Positions 36,494 through 44,515 are shown, counted from the stretch's first letter. The stretch: 54,371 nucleotides of DNA from Acidobacteriota bacterium (GCA_021818585.1 JAKATU010000073.1:1-54371), one strand, 5' to 3'. Numbers and translations: made by a program. Notes: generated from the sequence alone by a model not told the origin.

Positions 36494-36829
36494 GTGCGAG
36501 ACGCGGTGACGGAGCGGCGAGTGGATGCGGATGGGGTGTTGCAGGCGCTGGGCGATGCGACGCGGCGGGCGATGGTGGATCGGCTGAGCCGGGGCCCGGT
36601 TTCTGTGTCACAACTGGCGGAGCGGCTGGGCATTACGCTGACGGCGGTGGGGCAGCATCTGGCGATTCTGGAGGCGTGCGGGCTGGCGGTGACGGAAAAG
36701 GTGGGCCGGGTGAGGACTTGCCGGATGGGTTCGGCTGGGCTGGATGCGCTGGAGCGGTGGGTGAGGGAGCATCGGAGCGAATGGGAGCGGCGGGCGGATC
36801 GGCTGGGGGAATTGCTGGAGGGTGAGTGA
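36494..36829 (+). CDS. ArsR-family transcriptional regulator
   Basis: A 111-residue winged-helix repressor: VLQALGDATRRAMVDRLSRG, the recognition region VSQLAERLGITLTAVGQHLA and wing GLAVTEKVGRVRTCR. There is no metal-binding Cys pair of the ArsR/SmtB kind, so it probably senses something other than a metal; this subgroup commonly pairs with SRPBCC proteins. It begins at GTG immediately after the stop codon of that gene. The likely operator is the palindrome at 35958-35983. Confidence 0.92.
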   Translation: MRDAVTERRVDADGVLQALGDATRRAMVDRLSRGPVSVSQLAERLGITLTAVGQHLAILEACGLAVTEKVGRVRTCRMGSAGLDALERWVREHRSEWERRADRLGELLEGE

Positions 36830-36896
36830 TGGTTTGGCGGCGGGTGGTGGTTGCTGTTGCGGCTGAAGATGCGGGAACTAAAAAGGAGGGAATGGA

Positions 36897-37313
36897 ATGC
36901 AGTTGACGCCTTATTTGTTGTTTGACGGAACTTGCGGCGAGGCTGTGGCGTTTTATCAATCGTGCCTGGGCGGCGAGCTGAGGCTGACGCGGGTGAAGGA
37001 TTCGCCGGCGAGCGAGCAGATGCAGGCCGACCAGCAGGAGAAGGTGCTGAATGCGCATTTGAAGTCGGAGTGGATGGAGTTTTCGGCTTCGGACTGGCTG
37101 GTTCACGATGCGACGCCGGTTCGAGGCAATACGGTTTGCATGTATTTGAACGGGAGTTCGGAGGCGGAACTGAGGGCGCTGTTTGAGAAGCTTTCGGCGG
37201 GCGGTGAGGTGACGAATCCGCTGAGGGCGACTTTTTTTGGCGCTTATGGCGCGCTGAATGACCGGTTTGGCGTACGGTGGATGTTTGCCGGGAGTTTTGG
37301 GGTGGGGAAGTAA
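36897..37313 (+). CDS. VOC-superfamily (PhnB-like) protein
   Basis: A 138-residue glyoxalase/dioxygenase-fold protein of the PhnB type: LTPYLLFDGTCGEAVAFYQS, FSASDWLVHDA, TVCMYLNGSSEAELRALFEK and FFGAYGALNDRFGVRWMF. It has an excellent Shine-Dalgarno sequence (AAGGAGGG, seven bases before ATG 36897). It follows the SRPBCC-ArsR pair by 67 bases and may be in the same unit; SRPBCC, ArsR and PhnB-like genes are often found together. Substrate unknown. Confidence 0.9.
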   Translation: MQLTPYLLFDGTCGEAVAFYQSCLGGELRLTRVKDSPASEQMQADQQEKVLNAHLKSEWMEFSASDWLVHDATPVRGNTVCMYLNGSSEAELRALFEKLSAGGEVTNPLRATFFGAYGALNDRFGVRWMFAGSFGVGK

Positions 37314-37409
37314 GAAGCGGTGTGTGCGAGGTTGCTGTCGCCCTATTTGGCGCTGTTGCTTTCGGAGACAATTTCCCGTCTCAGGCTGCGACCTTCTAAC
37401 GGCGAGAAA

Positions 37410-37465
37410 CCCGCTGGGCTTTAAGCGGGACGGGGCGTCGACTTCTCGACTTGGCACGTTGTGCC
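37410..37465. repeat. REP-like hairpins
   Basis: CCCGC/GCGGG (37410-37414 and 37425-37429) and GGCAC-GTT-GTGCC (37453-37465) lie in a stretch GTCGACTT...CGCTCGAAATGAC that resembles the hairpin repeats at 42892-42942 and 40807-40832. They fill the gap after the VOC gene. Confidence 0.5.
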
Positions 37466-37513
37466 TTCGCTCGAAATGACCCGTGATGTGGCGTGGAGGG
37501 TGGTGACTGATAT

Positions 37514-37578
37514 CAGCAACGCCGAGGCCCCAGGCAACGGGGTCCAGTAGGAGTCCCTGTCTTAGAGGGGTGTTGCTG
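37514..37578 (+). other. Structured leader before the phosphatase gene
   Basis: CAGCAACGCC (37514-37523) can pair with GGTGTTGCTG (37569-37578) with one G-U pair, enclosing a hairpin GGCCCC (37526-37531)/GGGGTC (37539-37544). The outer helix ends 15 bases before the ATG at 37594. I do not recognise a known riboswitch; it could be a regulatory leader or chance in GC-rich DNA. Confidence 0.4.
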
Positions 37579-37593
37579 GCGTAAGATACCCGG

Positions 37594-37818
37594 ATGATTC
37601 GCCGGACGTGGGTTGTTCTGGTACTAATTGCGTTGCTGTATACGGGCCTTGGCGGATTCTCGTGTCTGGCTGAGGCATCGCAGGCGCGCGCTGTGGTGCG
37701 TTATCACTTTGGGGATAATGCACGCTGGGCGAATCCCAAGTTTGACGACAGCGCATGGCCGGTGGCGCAGGATGGCAAGTGGCCGACGCCGGCGTTCCAA
37801 TCTGATGGATATATGTAG
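37594..37818 (+). pseudogene. N-terminal part of PP2C phosphatase gene, cut by in-frame amber
   Basis: Seventy-four residues: a signal peptide (IRRTWVVLVLIALLYTGLGG) followed by the start of a beta-sandwich sensor domain (YHFGDNARWANPKFDDSAWP). It ends at TAG 37816-37818. The next frame is in the same phase and continues the same domain without loss (VRVRLAVPSDAAGPLAI). A one-base change of TGG (Trp) to TAG explains the break. There is no other damage, so the mutation is recent or is a sequencing error. Confidence 0.75.
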
Positions 37819-39510
37819 GTGCGGGTGCGCTTGGCGGTGCCAAGCGACGCCGCAGGGCCGCTGGCGATTCGCAGTGCGGGGAGCCTGGGCGGGATGGACC
37901 ACGAACTGGCCGCGGCAGACGAGCTGTTTGTGAATGGTGTGCGAGTCAGCAGCCGAGGCAGCATGCCACCGCATGCTGCCCCGGCTCGTTATGGGCGAGA
38001 AACGGTTGCGGATCTTCCTGCCGGCGTGGCTGTGCCGGGGACAACAGCCGTGGTCGCGTACCGCCTCTGGTATCCCCCGTTCATGCGCCAACGAGGGATC
38101 TTCGGCGATACGAAGTTTGCCATTGGCGAGAGCAGCCGGCTGCATCTTGCCCGGCGTGCGGATCACCTTGCCGTCCTGATTGCCGCCGGGCCTGGTCTGG
38201 CTCTTAACAGCATCATTCTGTTTCTGGGATTTGGATTGCTCATCCTCTGGCGTTGGGCTGGTGGACGCGAGTTGCTCTTCTCCAGCGTGATGTTGATTTC
38301 CATGACTCTGTTTTCGCTGAACACGGCTCTGTACGCAGTTGGAGTTCTGGCGGTTCCGTGGTGGGCCTATACGCTGATCTATGTCCTGATGGGAACGCTT
38401 TCCATGGGTTCGACGGTCGAATTTGTCTGGACTGTGCACGACATACGCAACTTCGGCATGAGGCGCGTATACCGCGCTGCTTGGATCGCCGTCTATGTGA
38501 CCTTTGTGATTGCGCGGCTGAGCCATGGCGCGTCCCCTCTGGTGCAATGGTCTGTTGCGGCGTGGATGCCGCTGCTGTTGGTCTACAACTGCATTCAAGC
38601 GGGTGTGAACCTGTGGGCTCTGGTTGCCAGGAGAAGAAACCGTCTGATTGCGGTGGTCATCATTTCCATCTCAGTTACGGCTGAGCTGGCTGCGTTTAAT
38701 GTGTTAACCGGTCAGACCATCGGGCCATTCTACGAGACTTATTTCGGACTGGCTTTTTTTGTCTGTGATTTTGTCCTCTTTCTGATGCTGGGCCAGCGAG
38801 CGTGGCAGGCGTGGCGGGCGCAGGATGAGCTGCGAGCGGAGTTTGAGGCCGCGCGCGAGGTGCAGCAGCGCCTGGTGGCTCCGGCGGTGCGTGTGCCGGG
38901 GTTCAGGATGGAGAGCGTGTACGCGCCGGCTAAGCAGGTGGGCGGGGATTTCTTTCGCGTGCTGCCCGAAAGCGATGGATCGGTGCTGGTGGTGGTGGGC
39001 GATGTGAGCGGCAAAGGGCTGAAGGCGGCCATGACGGTGAGCACGATTATGGGTGCTCTGCGGGGTTGCCCTTCGCGAAGGCCGGCGGAGATTCTGGCTT
39101 ACCTGAATCGCGTGCTCTACGGACAGGTGGGAGGATTTGTGACCTGCTGTGCGTCGCTGATCGAGTTGGACGGCACGATGACATTGGCGAACGCCGGTAA
39201 TCCTGCTCCGTATCGCAACGGTGAGGAGATGGCGGTAGAGTCCGGTCTGCACCTCGGCTTGCTGGCCGATGTGGGCTACGAAGAGACGAGCTACAAGATC
39301 GCTCCGCATGATCGGCTGACGTTTGTGTCGGACGGCGTGCTGGAAGCGACGAATGCGAAGGGGGAGCTGTACGGATTCGAGCGCACGCGGGCTATCTCTG
39401 CCGAGCCAGCGGAGCGAGTGGCGGAGGCGGCGCAGGCGTTTGGGCAGGAAGATGACATTACGGTGTTGTCCGTGATGTTTACGCCGAGTGCGCAGGGGAC
39501 GCTTGCGTAA
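37819..39510 (+). CDS. Seven-helix membrane PP2C (SpoIIE-type) phosphatase, downstream of amber
   Basis: The 563-residue remainder: the end of an extracellular jelly-roll-like domain (to about residue 120), seven transmembrane segments (about 125-330), a short coiled coil with EFEAAREVQQRLVAP, and a C-terminal SpoIIE/PP2C Ser/Thr phosphatase domain. The metal-binding Asp residues are in QVGGDFFRVL, VVGDVSGKGLKAAM, FVSDGVLEATNAKG and GQEDDITVLSV. Such proteins sense an outside signal and act on anti-sigma or anti-anti-sigma factors. GTG 37819 directly follows the amber codon; a product begun there would lack the signal peptide and the domain start. Confidence 0.82.
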   Translation: MRVRLAVPSDAAGPLAIRSAGSLGGMDHELAAADELFVNGVRVSSRGSMPPHAAPARYGRETVADLPAGVAVPGTTAVVAYRLWYPPFMRQRGIFGDTKFAIGESSRLHLARRADHLAVLIAAGPGLALNSIILFLGFGLLILWRWAGGRELLFSSVMLISMTLFSLNTALYAVGVLAVPWWAYTLIYVLMGTLSMGSTVEFVWTVHDIRNFGMRRVYRAAWIAVYVTFVIARLSHGASPLVQWSVAAWMPLLLVYNCIQAGVNLWALVARRRNRLIAVVIISISVTAELAAFNVLTGQTIGPFYETYFGLAFFVCDFVLFLMLGQRAWQAWRAQDELRAEFEAAREVQQRLVAPAVRVPGFRMESVYAPAKQVGGDFFRVLPESDGSVLVVVGDVSGKGLKAAMTVSTIMGALRGCPSRRPAEILAYLNRVLYGQVGGFVTCCASLIELDGTMTLANAGNPAPYRNGEEMAVESGLHLGLLADVGYEETSYKIAPHDRLTFVSDGVLEATNAKGELYGFERTRAISAEPAERVAEAAQAFGQEDDITVLSVMFTPSAQGTLA

Positions 39511-39578
39511 GGACTGGGTGGGTGGCAAATGTAGAGATTGCCGGGGCATTTGAGGCGGGGTTGGGGTAATGTTCTGGT

Positions 39579-40658
39579 ATGCGGATGCGGTTGCGGGTTT
39601 GGCTGGGGATGGTGGCGGTGCTGGCGGGGGTTGTGCCGGCGCGTGCGGCTATGCCGGCGGGTGTGGTTGGGGCGGCGGGTGGGTATGCGCGGGATTCTTA
39701 TCGAGTGGCGCATATCTACTACTACGGGTATGAAGGGATGGACCTGGCGAAGGTGAAGGCGGCGCTTCCGCTGAAGGTGGGCGACGAGGTGACGCTGGGG
39801 AATGGGGAGTGGGAACAGGTGGAGAAGCAGATTCGGGCGACGGTGCTGCGGGTGACGGGGAAGCCACCTTCGGGCGGGGCCGGTGTTTGCTGCTCGGCGG
39901 ACGGCGGGGTGGATGTGTTTGTGGGGTTGCAGGGGCAGAGTTACCGGGCAGAGACGTGGCGGGCGGCTCCGACGGGGAATTTGCATCTGGGACACGGGGG
40001 GATGCGGCTGTACGACGAGTGGGTGAAGGCGTTTACGAAGGCGGTGGAGAGTGGGGATTCGCTGGAGGATGATTCGAAGGGGTATGCGCTGAATCATGAT
40101 GCGGCGGTGCGAGCGATTGAGGTGCAGATGCGGGCATGGGCGGCGAATCGGGAGCCGGAGATTATCGCGGTGCTGACGCATGCGAAGGATGCGCGGCAGC
40201 GGGCGGCGGCGGCGGAGCTGCTGGGGTATGCGGACCGCTCGCGGGAACAGATTCAGGCGCTGACGAACGCGGCCGAGGATGAGAGCGCGGATGTGCGGAA
40301 CAATGCGGTGCGGGCGCTGGGGGTGCTGGCGGCGGCGGGACGCGGGGTTCCGATAGAGGTGAATTTGAAGCCGCTGGTGGACCTGCTGTATTCGGGGACG
40401 TGGACGGACCGGAACAAGGCGAGCTGGCTGATTGCGAATCTGACGGATGGGCAGCGGGATACGAAGATGCTGGCGCAGTTGCGGAAGACGGCGATGCCTC
40501 CGCTGGTGGAGGGCGCGCAGTGGGATGCTGGGCACGCGGATTTTTTCCTGACGATTCTGGGGCGAATTGGTGGAATTCCGGAGAAGAAGCTGGATGGGAT
40601 GATTGCTGCCGGGGATAGTGGGGAGATTATTGCTGCTGCTGAGGCTGCGAAGGAGTAG
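39579..40658 (+). CDS. Exported HEAT-repeat protein
   Basis: A 359-residue protein with a signal peptide (MRMRLRVWLGMVAVLAGVVP, cleavage near ARA-A). Residues 30-110 form a domain with HIYYYGYEGMDLAKVKAALP, resembling a POTRA-like or beta-barrel-linked fold. From about 195 there are HEAT-like helical pairs (RQRAAAAELLGYADRSREQI, DVRNNAVRALGVLAAAG). Function unknown; such repeats usually mediate protein contacts in the periplasm. It begins 68 bases after the phosphatase and could share its transcript. Confidence 0.75.
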   Translation: MRMRLRVWLGMVAVLAGVVPARAAMPAGVVGAAGGYARDSYRVAHIYYYGYEGMDLAKVKAALPLKVGDEVTLGNGEWEQVEKQIRATVLRVTGKPPSGGAGVCCSADGGVDVFVGLQGQSYRAETWRAAPTGNLHLGHGGMRLYDEWVKAFTKAVESGDSLEDDSKGYALNHDAAVRAIEVQMRAWAANREPEIIAVLTHAKDARQRAAAAELLGYADRSREQIQALTNAAEDESADVRNNAVRALGVLAAAGRGVPIEVNLKPLVDLLYSGTWTDRNKASWLIANLTDGQRDTKMLAQLRKTAMPPLVEGAQWDAGHADFFLTILGRIGGIPEKKLDGMIAAGDSGEIIAAAEAAKE

Positions 40659-40806
40659 AGGAACTCACCGCTAAGGCCGCAAAGGTGTTGGCCGCGGGAC
40701 GGACGCGCTTTGCGCACTGGGTTCACCTTTGGGCGCGTTGAGGGGTGAGGCAAGTCAGCTAATATCGGTGCTGCGCGCCGACTCCCACGTCCTCTTCGCG
40801 GACCCG

Positions 40807-40832
40807 TTCGACTCGCCTTTGGCTCGCTCAGG
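40807..40832. repeat. REP-like element
   Basis: TTCGAC (40807-40812) to CGCTCAGG (40825-40832) around a GCC-TTT-GGC hairpin. It has the same layout as the element at 42892-42942. Confidence 0.45.
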
Positions 40833-40863
40833 GCTGGCTATGGGGCACCCGTGTTGCTTCCAA

Positions 40864-40894
40864 CCCCACCCAAGCGGAGCTTGGGTGGGCCACC
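40864..40894. repeat. 31-bp interspersed palindromic repeat, copy 2
   Basis: Identical to 35529-35559, with arms at 40865-40875 and 40879-40889. A further CTGGGTGGGG at 40902-40911 repeats part of one arm. It ends 31 bases from the permease stop, so it may act as that gene's terminator. Confidence 0.85.
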
Positions 40895-40925
40895 ACGATG
40901 TCTGGGTGGGGAGCCGCGTATTCAG

Positions 40926-42485
40926 TTACGAAGTGGGGGAGTGCTGTTTGTAGAATTCGCTGCGCTTGCGGCTGTAGAAGAAGTAGATGACGAGTCCGAT
41001 GGCGATCCAGAGGAAGAAGCGGACCCATGTCATGACTTCCAGCCCGGCCATGAGGAGCAGGCAGAAGACGATGCTGAGGACGGGAAAAACCGGTCCGAGG
41101 GGGGCGCGGAAGCCGCGCTTGCGGTTGGGTTCCTTGTAGCGGAGGATGAGGACGCCGGCGGAGACGAGGACGAAGGCGAAGAGGGTGCCGATGTTGGAGA
41201 GGTCGGCTACGGTGCCGATGTCGAGCAGGCCGGCGGGAATGGCGACGAGGAAGCCTGCGACCCAGGTGGAGACGGCGGGCGTGCGGTAGCGCGGGTGGAC
41301 CTTGGAAAAGATGGAGGGCAGCAGGCGGTCGCGGGACATGGCGAACCAGACGCGGGCTTGGCCGATCTGGAAGACGAGGATGGAGGAGACCATGCCGAGG
41401 ATGGCTCCGCAGAGGACGACCAGGTGGATGTAGCGGAGGAAGAGGCTGTGCTTGGCCTGGGCGAGGTGGCGGAGGGTGTTGACGACGGGCGCGGCGTCGT
41501 CGGCCATGGTGTTCCAGTGGCGGAGGCCGACGAGGATGACGGCGACGCCGATGTAGAGAATGGTGCAGATGATGAGGGTGGCGATGATGCCGATGGGGAG
41601 GTCGCGCTGGGGGTTTTTGCACTCTTCGGCGGCGGTGGATACGGAGTCAAAACCGATGTAGGTGAAGAAGATGATGGAGCCGCCTGTGAGGATGCCGGAC
41701 CATCCATTGGGTGAGAAGGGGTGGTAGTAGCTGGGGTGGATGAACTGGGCTCCGGCGAGGACGAAGACGAGGATGGCTCCGATTTTGAGCAGCACCATAA
41801 TGTTGTTGGTGCGGGCCGATTCCTTGATGCCGTGGACGAGGACGACGGTGATGACGAGGACGACGATGAAGGCGGGAATGTTGAAGCCGAAGTGCCATCC
41901 GGGCTGGTAGAGGACTTTGCCGGAGAAGTCAGTGAGGCCGCTGGGGAGATAGGCCGGGGAGATCCATTTGAGGGGCGGATGGATGCCGAACCAGTCCATG
42001 AAATCGACGGAGTGTTCGGCGAAGCCGACGGAAACGGCCATGTTGGAGAAGGCGTATTCGAGGATGAGGCTCCATCCGTTGATCCATGCGATGAGCTCGC
42101 CGAGCGAGGCGTAGGTGTAGGTGTAAGCGGAGCCGGCGATGGGGATCATGGAGGCCAGCTCGGCGTAGCAGAGGCCGGTGCAGGCACAGACAATGGCGAC
42201 GAGAACGAGCGAGAGCGCGAGCGCGGGGCCTGCGCCGGGGCGGCCGGACATGGCGTGATGGCGGATGAGGAAGTCGAGCAGAGGGGTGTTGAGGACCGAG
42301 GAAGTGGTGAATTGCTGGCCGCTGATGGCGGTTCCGATGACGGTGAAGATGCCGGAGCCCACAACGGCGCCGATGCCAAGAGCGATGAGCGAGATGGGGC
42401 CGAGAGTTTTTCGGAGGCGGCGTTCGGGCTCCTCGGACTCGGCGATGAGCTTATCGATGGACTTTCTGGCAAAGAGCTGGGACAG
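40926..42485 (-). CDS. APC-family amino acid permease (probable CTG start)
   Basis: A 12-helix amino acid/polyamine/organocation transporter (cationic amino acid transporter branch), 519 residues from the proposed start. Family marks: LGPISLIALGIGAVVGSGIF in helix 1, CYAELASMIPIAGSAYTYTY, FFTYIGFDSVSTAAEECKNP and RVWFAMSRDRLLPSIFSKVH. Starting at the first GTG (42362) would remove most of helix 1. The open frame continues upstream to SQLFARKSIDKLIAESEEPE with no ATG, GTG or TTG; a CTG at 42485 stands seven bases after a perfect AGGAG. I take CTG as the start, or as a changed ATG. Confidence 0.85.
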   Translation of the reverse strand: MSQLFARKSIDKLIAESEEPERRLRKTLGPISLIALGIGAVVGSGIFTVIGTAISGQQFTTSSVLNTPLLDFLIRHHAMSGRPGAGPALALSLVLVAIVCACTGLCYAELASMIPIAGSAYTYTYASLGELIAWINGWSLILEYAFSNMAVSVGFAEHSVDFMDWFGIHPPLKWISPAYLPSGLTDFSGKVLYQPGWHFGFNIPAFIVVLVITVVLVHGIKESARTNNIMVLLKIGAILVFVLAGAQFIHPSYYHPFSPNGWSGILTGGSIIFFTYIGFDSVSTAAEECKNPQRDLPIGIIATLIICTILYIGVAVILVGLRHWNTMADDAAPVVNTLRHLAQAKHSLFLRYIHLVVLCGAILGMVSSILVFQIGQARVWFAMSRDRLLPSIFSKVHPRYRTPAVSTWVAGFLVAIPAGLLDIGTVADLSNIGTLFAFVLVSAGVLILRYKEPNRKRGFRAPLGPVFPVLSIVFCLLLMAGLEVMTWVRFFLWIAIGLVIYFFYSRKRSEFYKQHSPTS

Positions 42486-42584
42486 AGCGGGACTCCTGAA
42501 TGGGGGTGAAAATCGGAGTCTACAGGTTGAGGCGGGGTTGCGCCAAATGAAATCCGGGTGGAATCTGGAGCGCCGGAAATGGAA

Positions 42585-42613
42585 GCGGCCTTTCCCTGCA
42601 AGGAAAAGGCCGC
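42585..42613 (-). terminator. Hairpin terminator after the small basic gene
   Basis: GCGGCCTTT (42585-42593) pairs with AAAGGCCGC (42605-42613), extended by CC/GG in the loop region. On the minus strand it lies 29 bases after the stop of the 51-residue gene and is followed by TTCCATTT. Confidence 0.7.
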
Positions 42614-42641
42614 GGTGAGGGGTGGAAAGAGGATGTGAAGC

Positions 42642-42797
42642 TTAGCGCTTGCCGAGGTTTTTGCCGAGCTTCTTGATTTTCTGCTTGTTGGAGCCGCGAG
42701 GCTCGGTGCGCTTGCCTTTGGGGGCAGCCTTTTTGCGGGCTGTGCGCTTGATGGCCTTGCGCTCTTCCTTGTTTTCAATGCTTTTGGTGTTTGCCAT
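42642..42797 (-). CDS. Small Lys-rich protein of unknown function
   Basis: Fifty-one residues, over a third Lys or Arg: MANTKSIENKEERKAIKRTA at the start and GSNKQKIKKLGKNLGKR at the end. The longer open frame reaches 42926, but ATG 42797 has AAGGAA nine bases upstream and the earlier part is encoded by a REP-like element. A good terminator follows. The composition suggests binding to nucleic acid or the ribosome; I recognise no family. It lies next to the edge of the putative integrated element. Confidence 0.7.
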   Translation of the reverse strand: MANTKSIENKEERKAIKRTARKKAAPKGKRTEPRGSNKQKIKKLGKNLGKR

Positions 42798-42891
42798 GAT
42801 GAATTCCTTCAGAAAAAAATCTTTTGTGGGAGTGGGCGTTTGCGGTCGCCGAAACCCGCTGTGTTGTCTGCATCGGAAGAGAAAACCGCGG

Positions 42892-42942
42892 ATCCTTCGA
42901 CTTTGTGTGCCGCTTGTGCGGCCCACTCCGCTCAGGATGACA
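42892..42942. repeat. REP-like element at the edge of the integrated region
   Basis: GCCGC-TTGT-GCGGC (42909-42922) is nested between ATCCT (42892-42896) and AGGAT (42934-42938). TTCGAC and CGCTCAGG frame it as in the element at 40807. AT-rich DNA begins immediately after it, at about 42943. Confidence 0.55.
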
Positions 42943-43002
42943 AATATAATGTAAATAAAAGTATATAAACAAGTTAATTTTTTGATATTCTCTGTACGAG
43001 TC

Positions 43003-43066
43003 CTGCACAGATACGAGGATTCAAGAACTTACGAAAAAATCCTACACGGAATCTGCACAGAACGAG
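43003..43066 (+). repeat. Direct repeats before the integrase gene
   Basis: CTGCACAGATACGAG (43003-43017) recurs as CTGCACAGAACGAG (43053-43066), 50 bases apart; weaker relatives are CTGTACGAG at 42992 and CTACACGGA at 43042. Position and spacing suit integrase arm-binding sites or part of an attachment region. Confidence 0.5.
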
Positions 43067-43087
43067 TCAAAACGATGGAGGCGAATT

Positions 43088-44515
43088 ATGGCATTCGTCA
43101 CCGAAAAAGAGGAGCTGAAGCCGGGCCTCATCATCTTCCGGCGCGGCGACGTGGAGCATCGCATGTGGTATTGCCGCATGAAGATGCCGAAGGCCGACCG
43201 CTACAAGACGGTTTCGCTGAAAACCTCCGATAAAGAAGCGGCGCGGGAACGCGCCTTCGATCAAGACGCGGACGTTCGATTCCGCATCAAGCATGACGTT
43301 CCCGTATTCAACCGTCCCTTCCGCGAAGTGGGCAGAGAGTACCTGCTGACCCAGGAGGCGCGGGCGCAACGTGGGGAGATCAGCAAGGCGCGGCCTAAGA
43401 AGGTCCGCGCGATCATTGAAGGCGCTTTAGACAAATATGTAGGCTCGACTCAGGTTCACCTTATTGGAGATGAGCTTTGGGGCGGCTATCCGGCATGGCG
43501 GCGGGTGAACGGCGCAGGACGCAACAAGCGCAACGGTGTCCGGGAGGTCAGCGAAGAGATGGCCCAAGCCTTCGCAGACAACGAGGCCGAGCGCCGCACT
43601 AAGGTTCAAAACACGCTTGGCATCCGGGTTTTGAAACCGATTAAAGTCAAACCTTCCGAAGAAAGAACGGTTCCCTTTATCAGCGATTCCACTATTCGCT
43701 TTGAGATGTCCATCTTCGGCGCGGTGATGAACTATGCCATCAAGAAGCGTTATGTTCCCGCAAGCCAGCGTTTCGACGAGCGCCCAAAGCTCAAGACGAT
43801 GCGGCGTGACGAGTTCACGCTGGAGGAATACCGCAAGCTCCACACCGTAGGTCGCAAGTGGATGGGTGAGGCGGACAAGCCTTCGAGCGTCTGGTATCGC
43901 ACCGTCACCTACAACCTGATCCTGATTGCCTGCAATACAGGCATGAGGCCAGCGGAGATGAAGAATCTCCGCTGGCGGGACATCATGCCTGCAAAAGACC
44001 GTGAGGGCCGCGAGATTGTTGTTTTGTTCGTGCAGGGTAAGGGCAAATCCCGCAAGCTGGTAGCTCCCAAGAGCGTTGGAGATTATCTGGGACGCATCCG
44101 CACCATCTCGAAAGCTACGGAACCAGAGGATAGAGTCTTTACCAACGTCACGGGCAAGCCCGCAAAATCTCTTTACACCAGTCTGATTGCCGACCTTCTG
44201 AACGAGGCAAATTTGCGCGAAGGAACGCAGGGCGTTCCGAGATCGACATATTGCTTCCGGCACACGTATGCCACGCTCCGCTTGCAGGAAGGCGTGGACG
44301 TGTATTTCCTTGCCGAGCAGATGGGAACCTCCGTCCACATGATCGAAGAGCACTACGGGCATGTGAACACCATCAAGCACGCCGACCGCGTATTGCAGGG
44401 CATGGCGGGATGGGAACTGCCGCACCCGGAAGTGGACGTTACCAGGGCTAAAGCCGCAAAAGCGGCGGAGACACACGATAAATCGAAGAGAGGTCAGCAC
44501 CGCAGGGCAGGCTGA
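43088..44515 (+). CDS. Tyrosine recombinase / phage-type integrase
   Basis: A 475-residue site-specific recombinase. An N-terminal arm/core-binding half is followed by the catalytic domain: Arg287 in CNTGMRPAEMKNLRW, a Lys in VQGKGKSRKLVAP, Arg391-His392 in YCFRHTYATLRL, His in the MGTSVHMIEEHYGH block and the nucleophile Tyr423 in the same block. It starts at ATG 43088, six bases after GGAGG. A cargo of accessory and defence genes lies downstream and the chromosome-like genes upstream, so it marks one end of an integrated element. No tRNA target is visible beside it. Confidence 0.92.
   Translation: MAFVTEKEELKPGLIIFRRGDVEHRMWYCRMKMPKADRYKTVSLKTSDKEAARERAFDQDADVRFRIKHDVPVFNRPFREVGREYLLTQEARAQRGEISKARPKKVRAIIEGALDKYVGSTQVHLIGDELWGGYPAWRRVNGAGRNKRNGVREVSEEMAQAFADNEAERRTKVQNTLGIRVLKPIKVKPSEERTVPFISDSTIRFEMSIFGAVMNYAIKKRYVPASQRFDERPKLKTMRRDEFTLEEYRKLHTVGRKWMGEADKPSSVWYRTVTYNLILIACNTGMRPAEMKNLRWRDIMPAKDREGREIVVLFVQGKGKSRKLVAPKSVGDYLGRIRTISKATEPEDRVFTNVTGKPAKSLYTSLIADLLNEANLREGTQGVPRSTYCFRHTYATLRLQEGVDVYFLAEQMGTSVHMIEEHYGHVNTIKHADRVLQGMAGWELPHPEVDVTRAKAAKAAETHDKSKRGQHRRAG

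Noticed and set aside
42963..43000. Possible CRISPR-like or iteron array near the integrase
   Set aside because: Only two clear copies of the motif, unequal spacing, no spacers and no rep or cas gene nearby.
43427..44500. A 357-codon minus-strand frame
   Set aside because: Antisense shadow of the integrase, whose catalytic residues are all on the plus strand.
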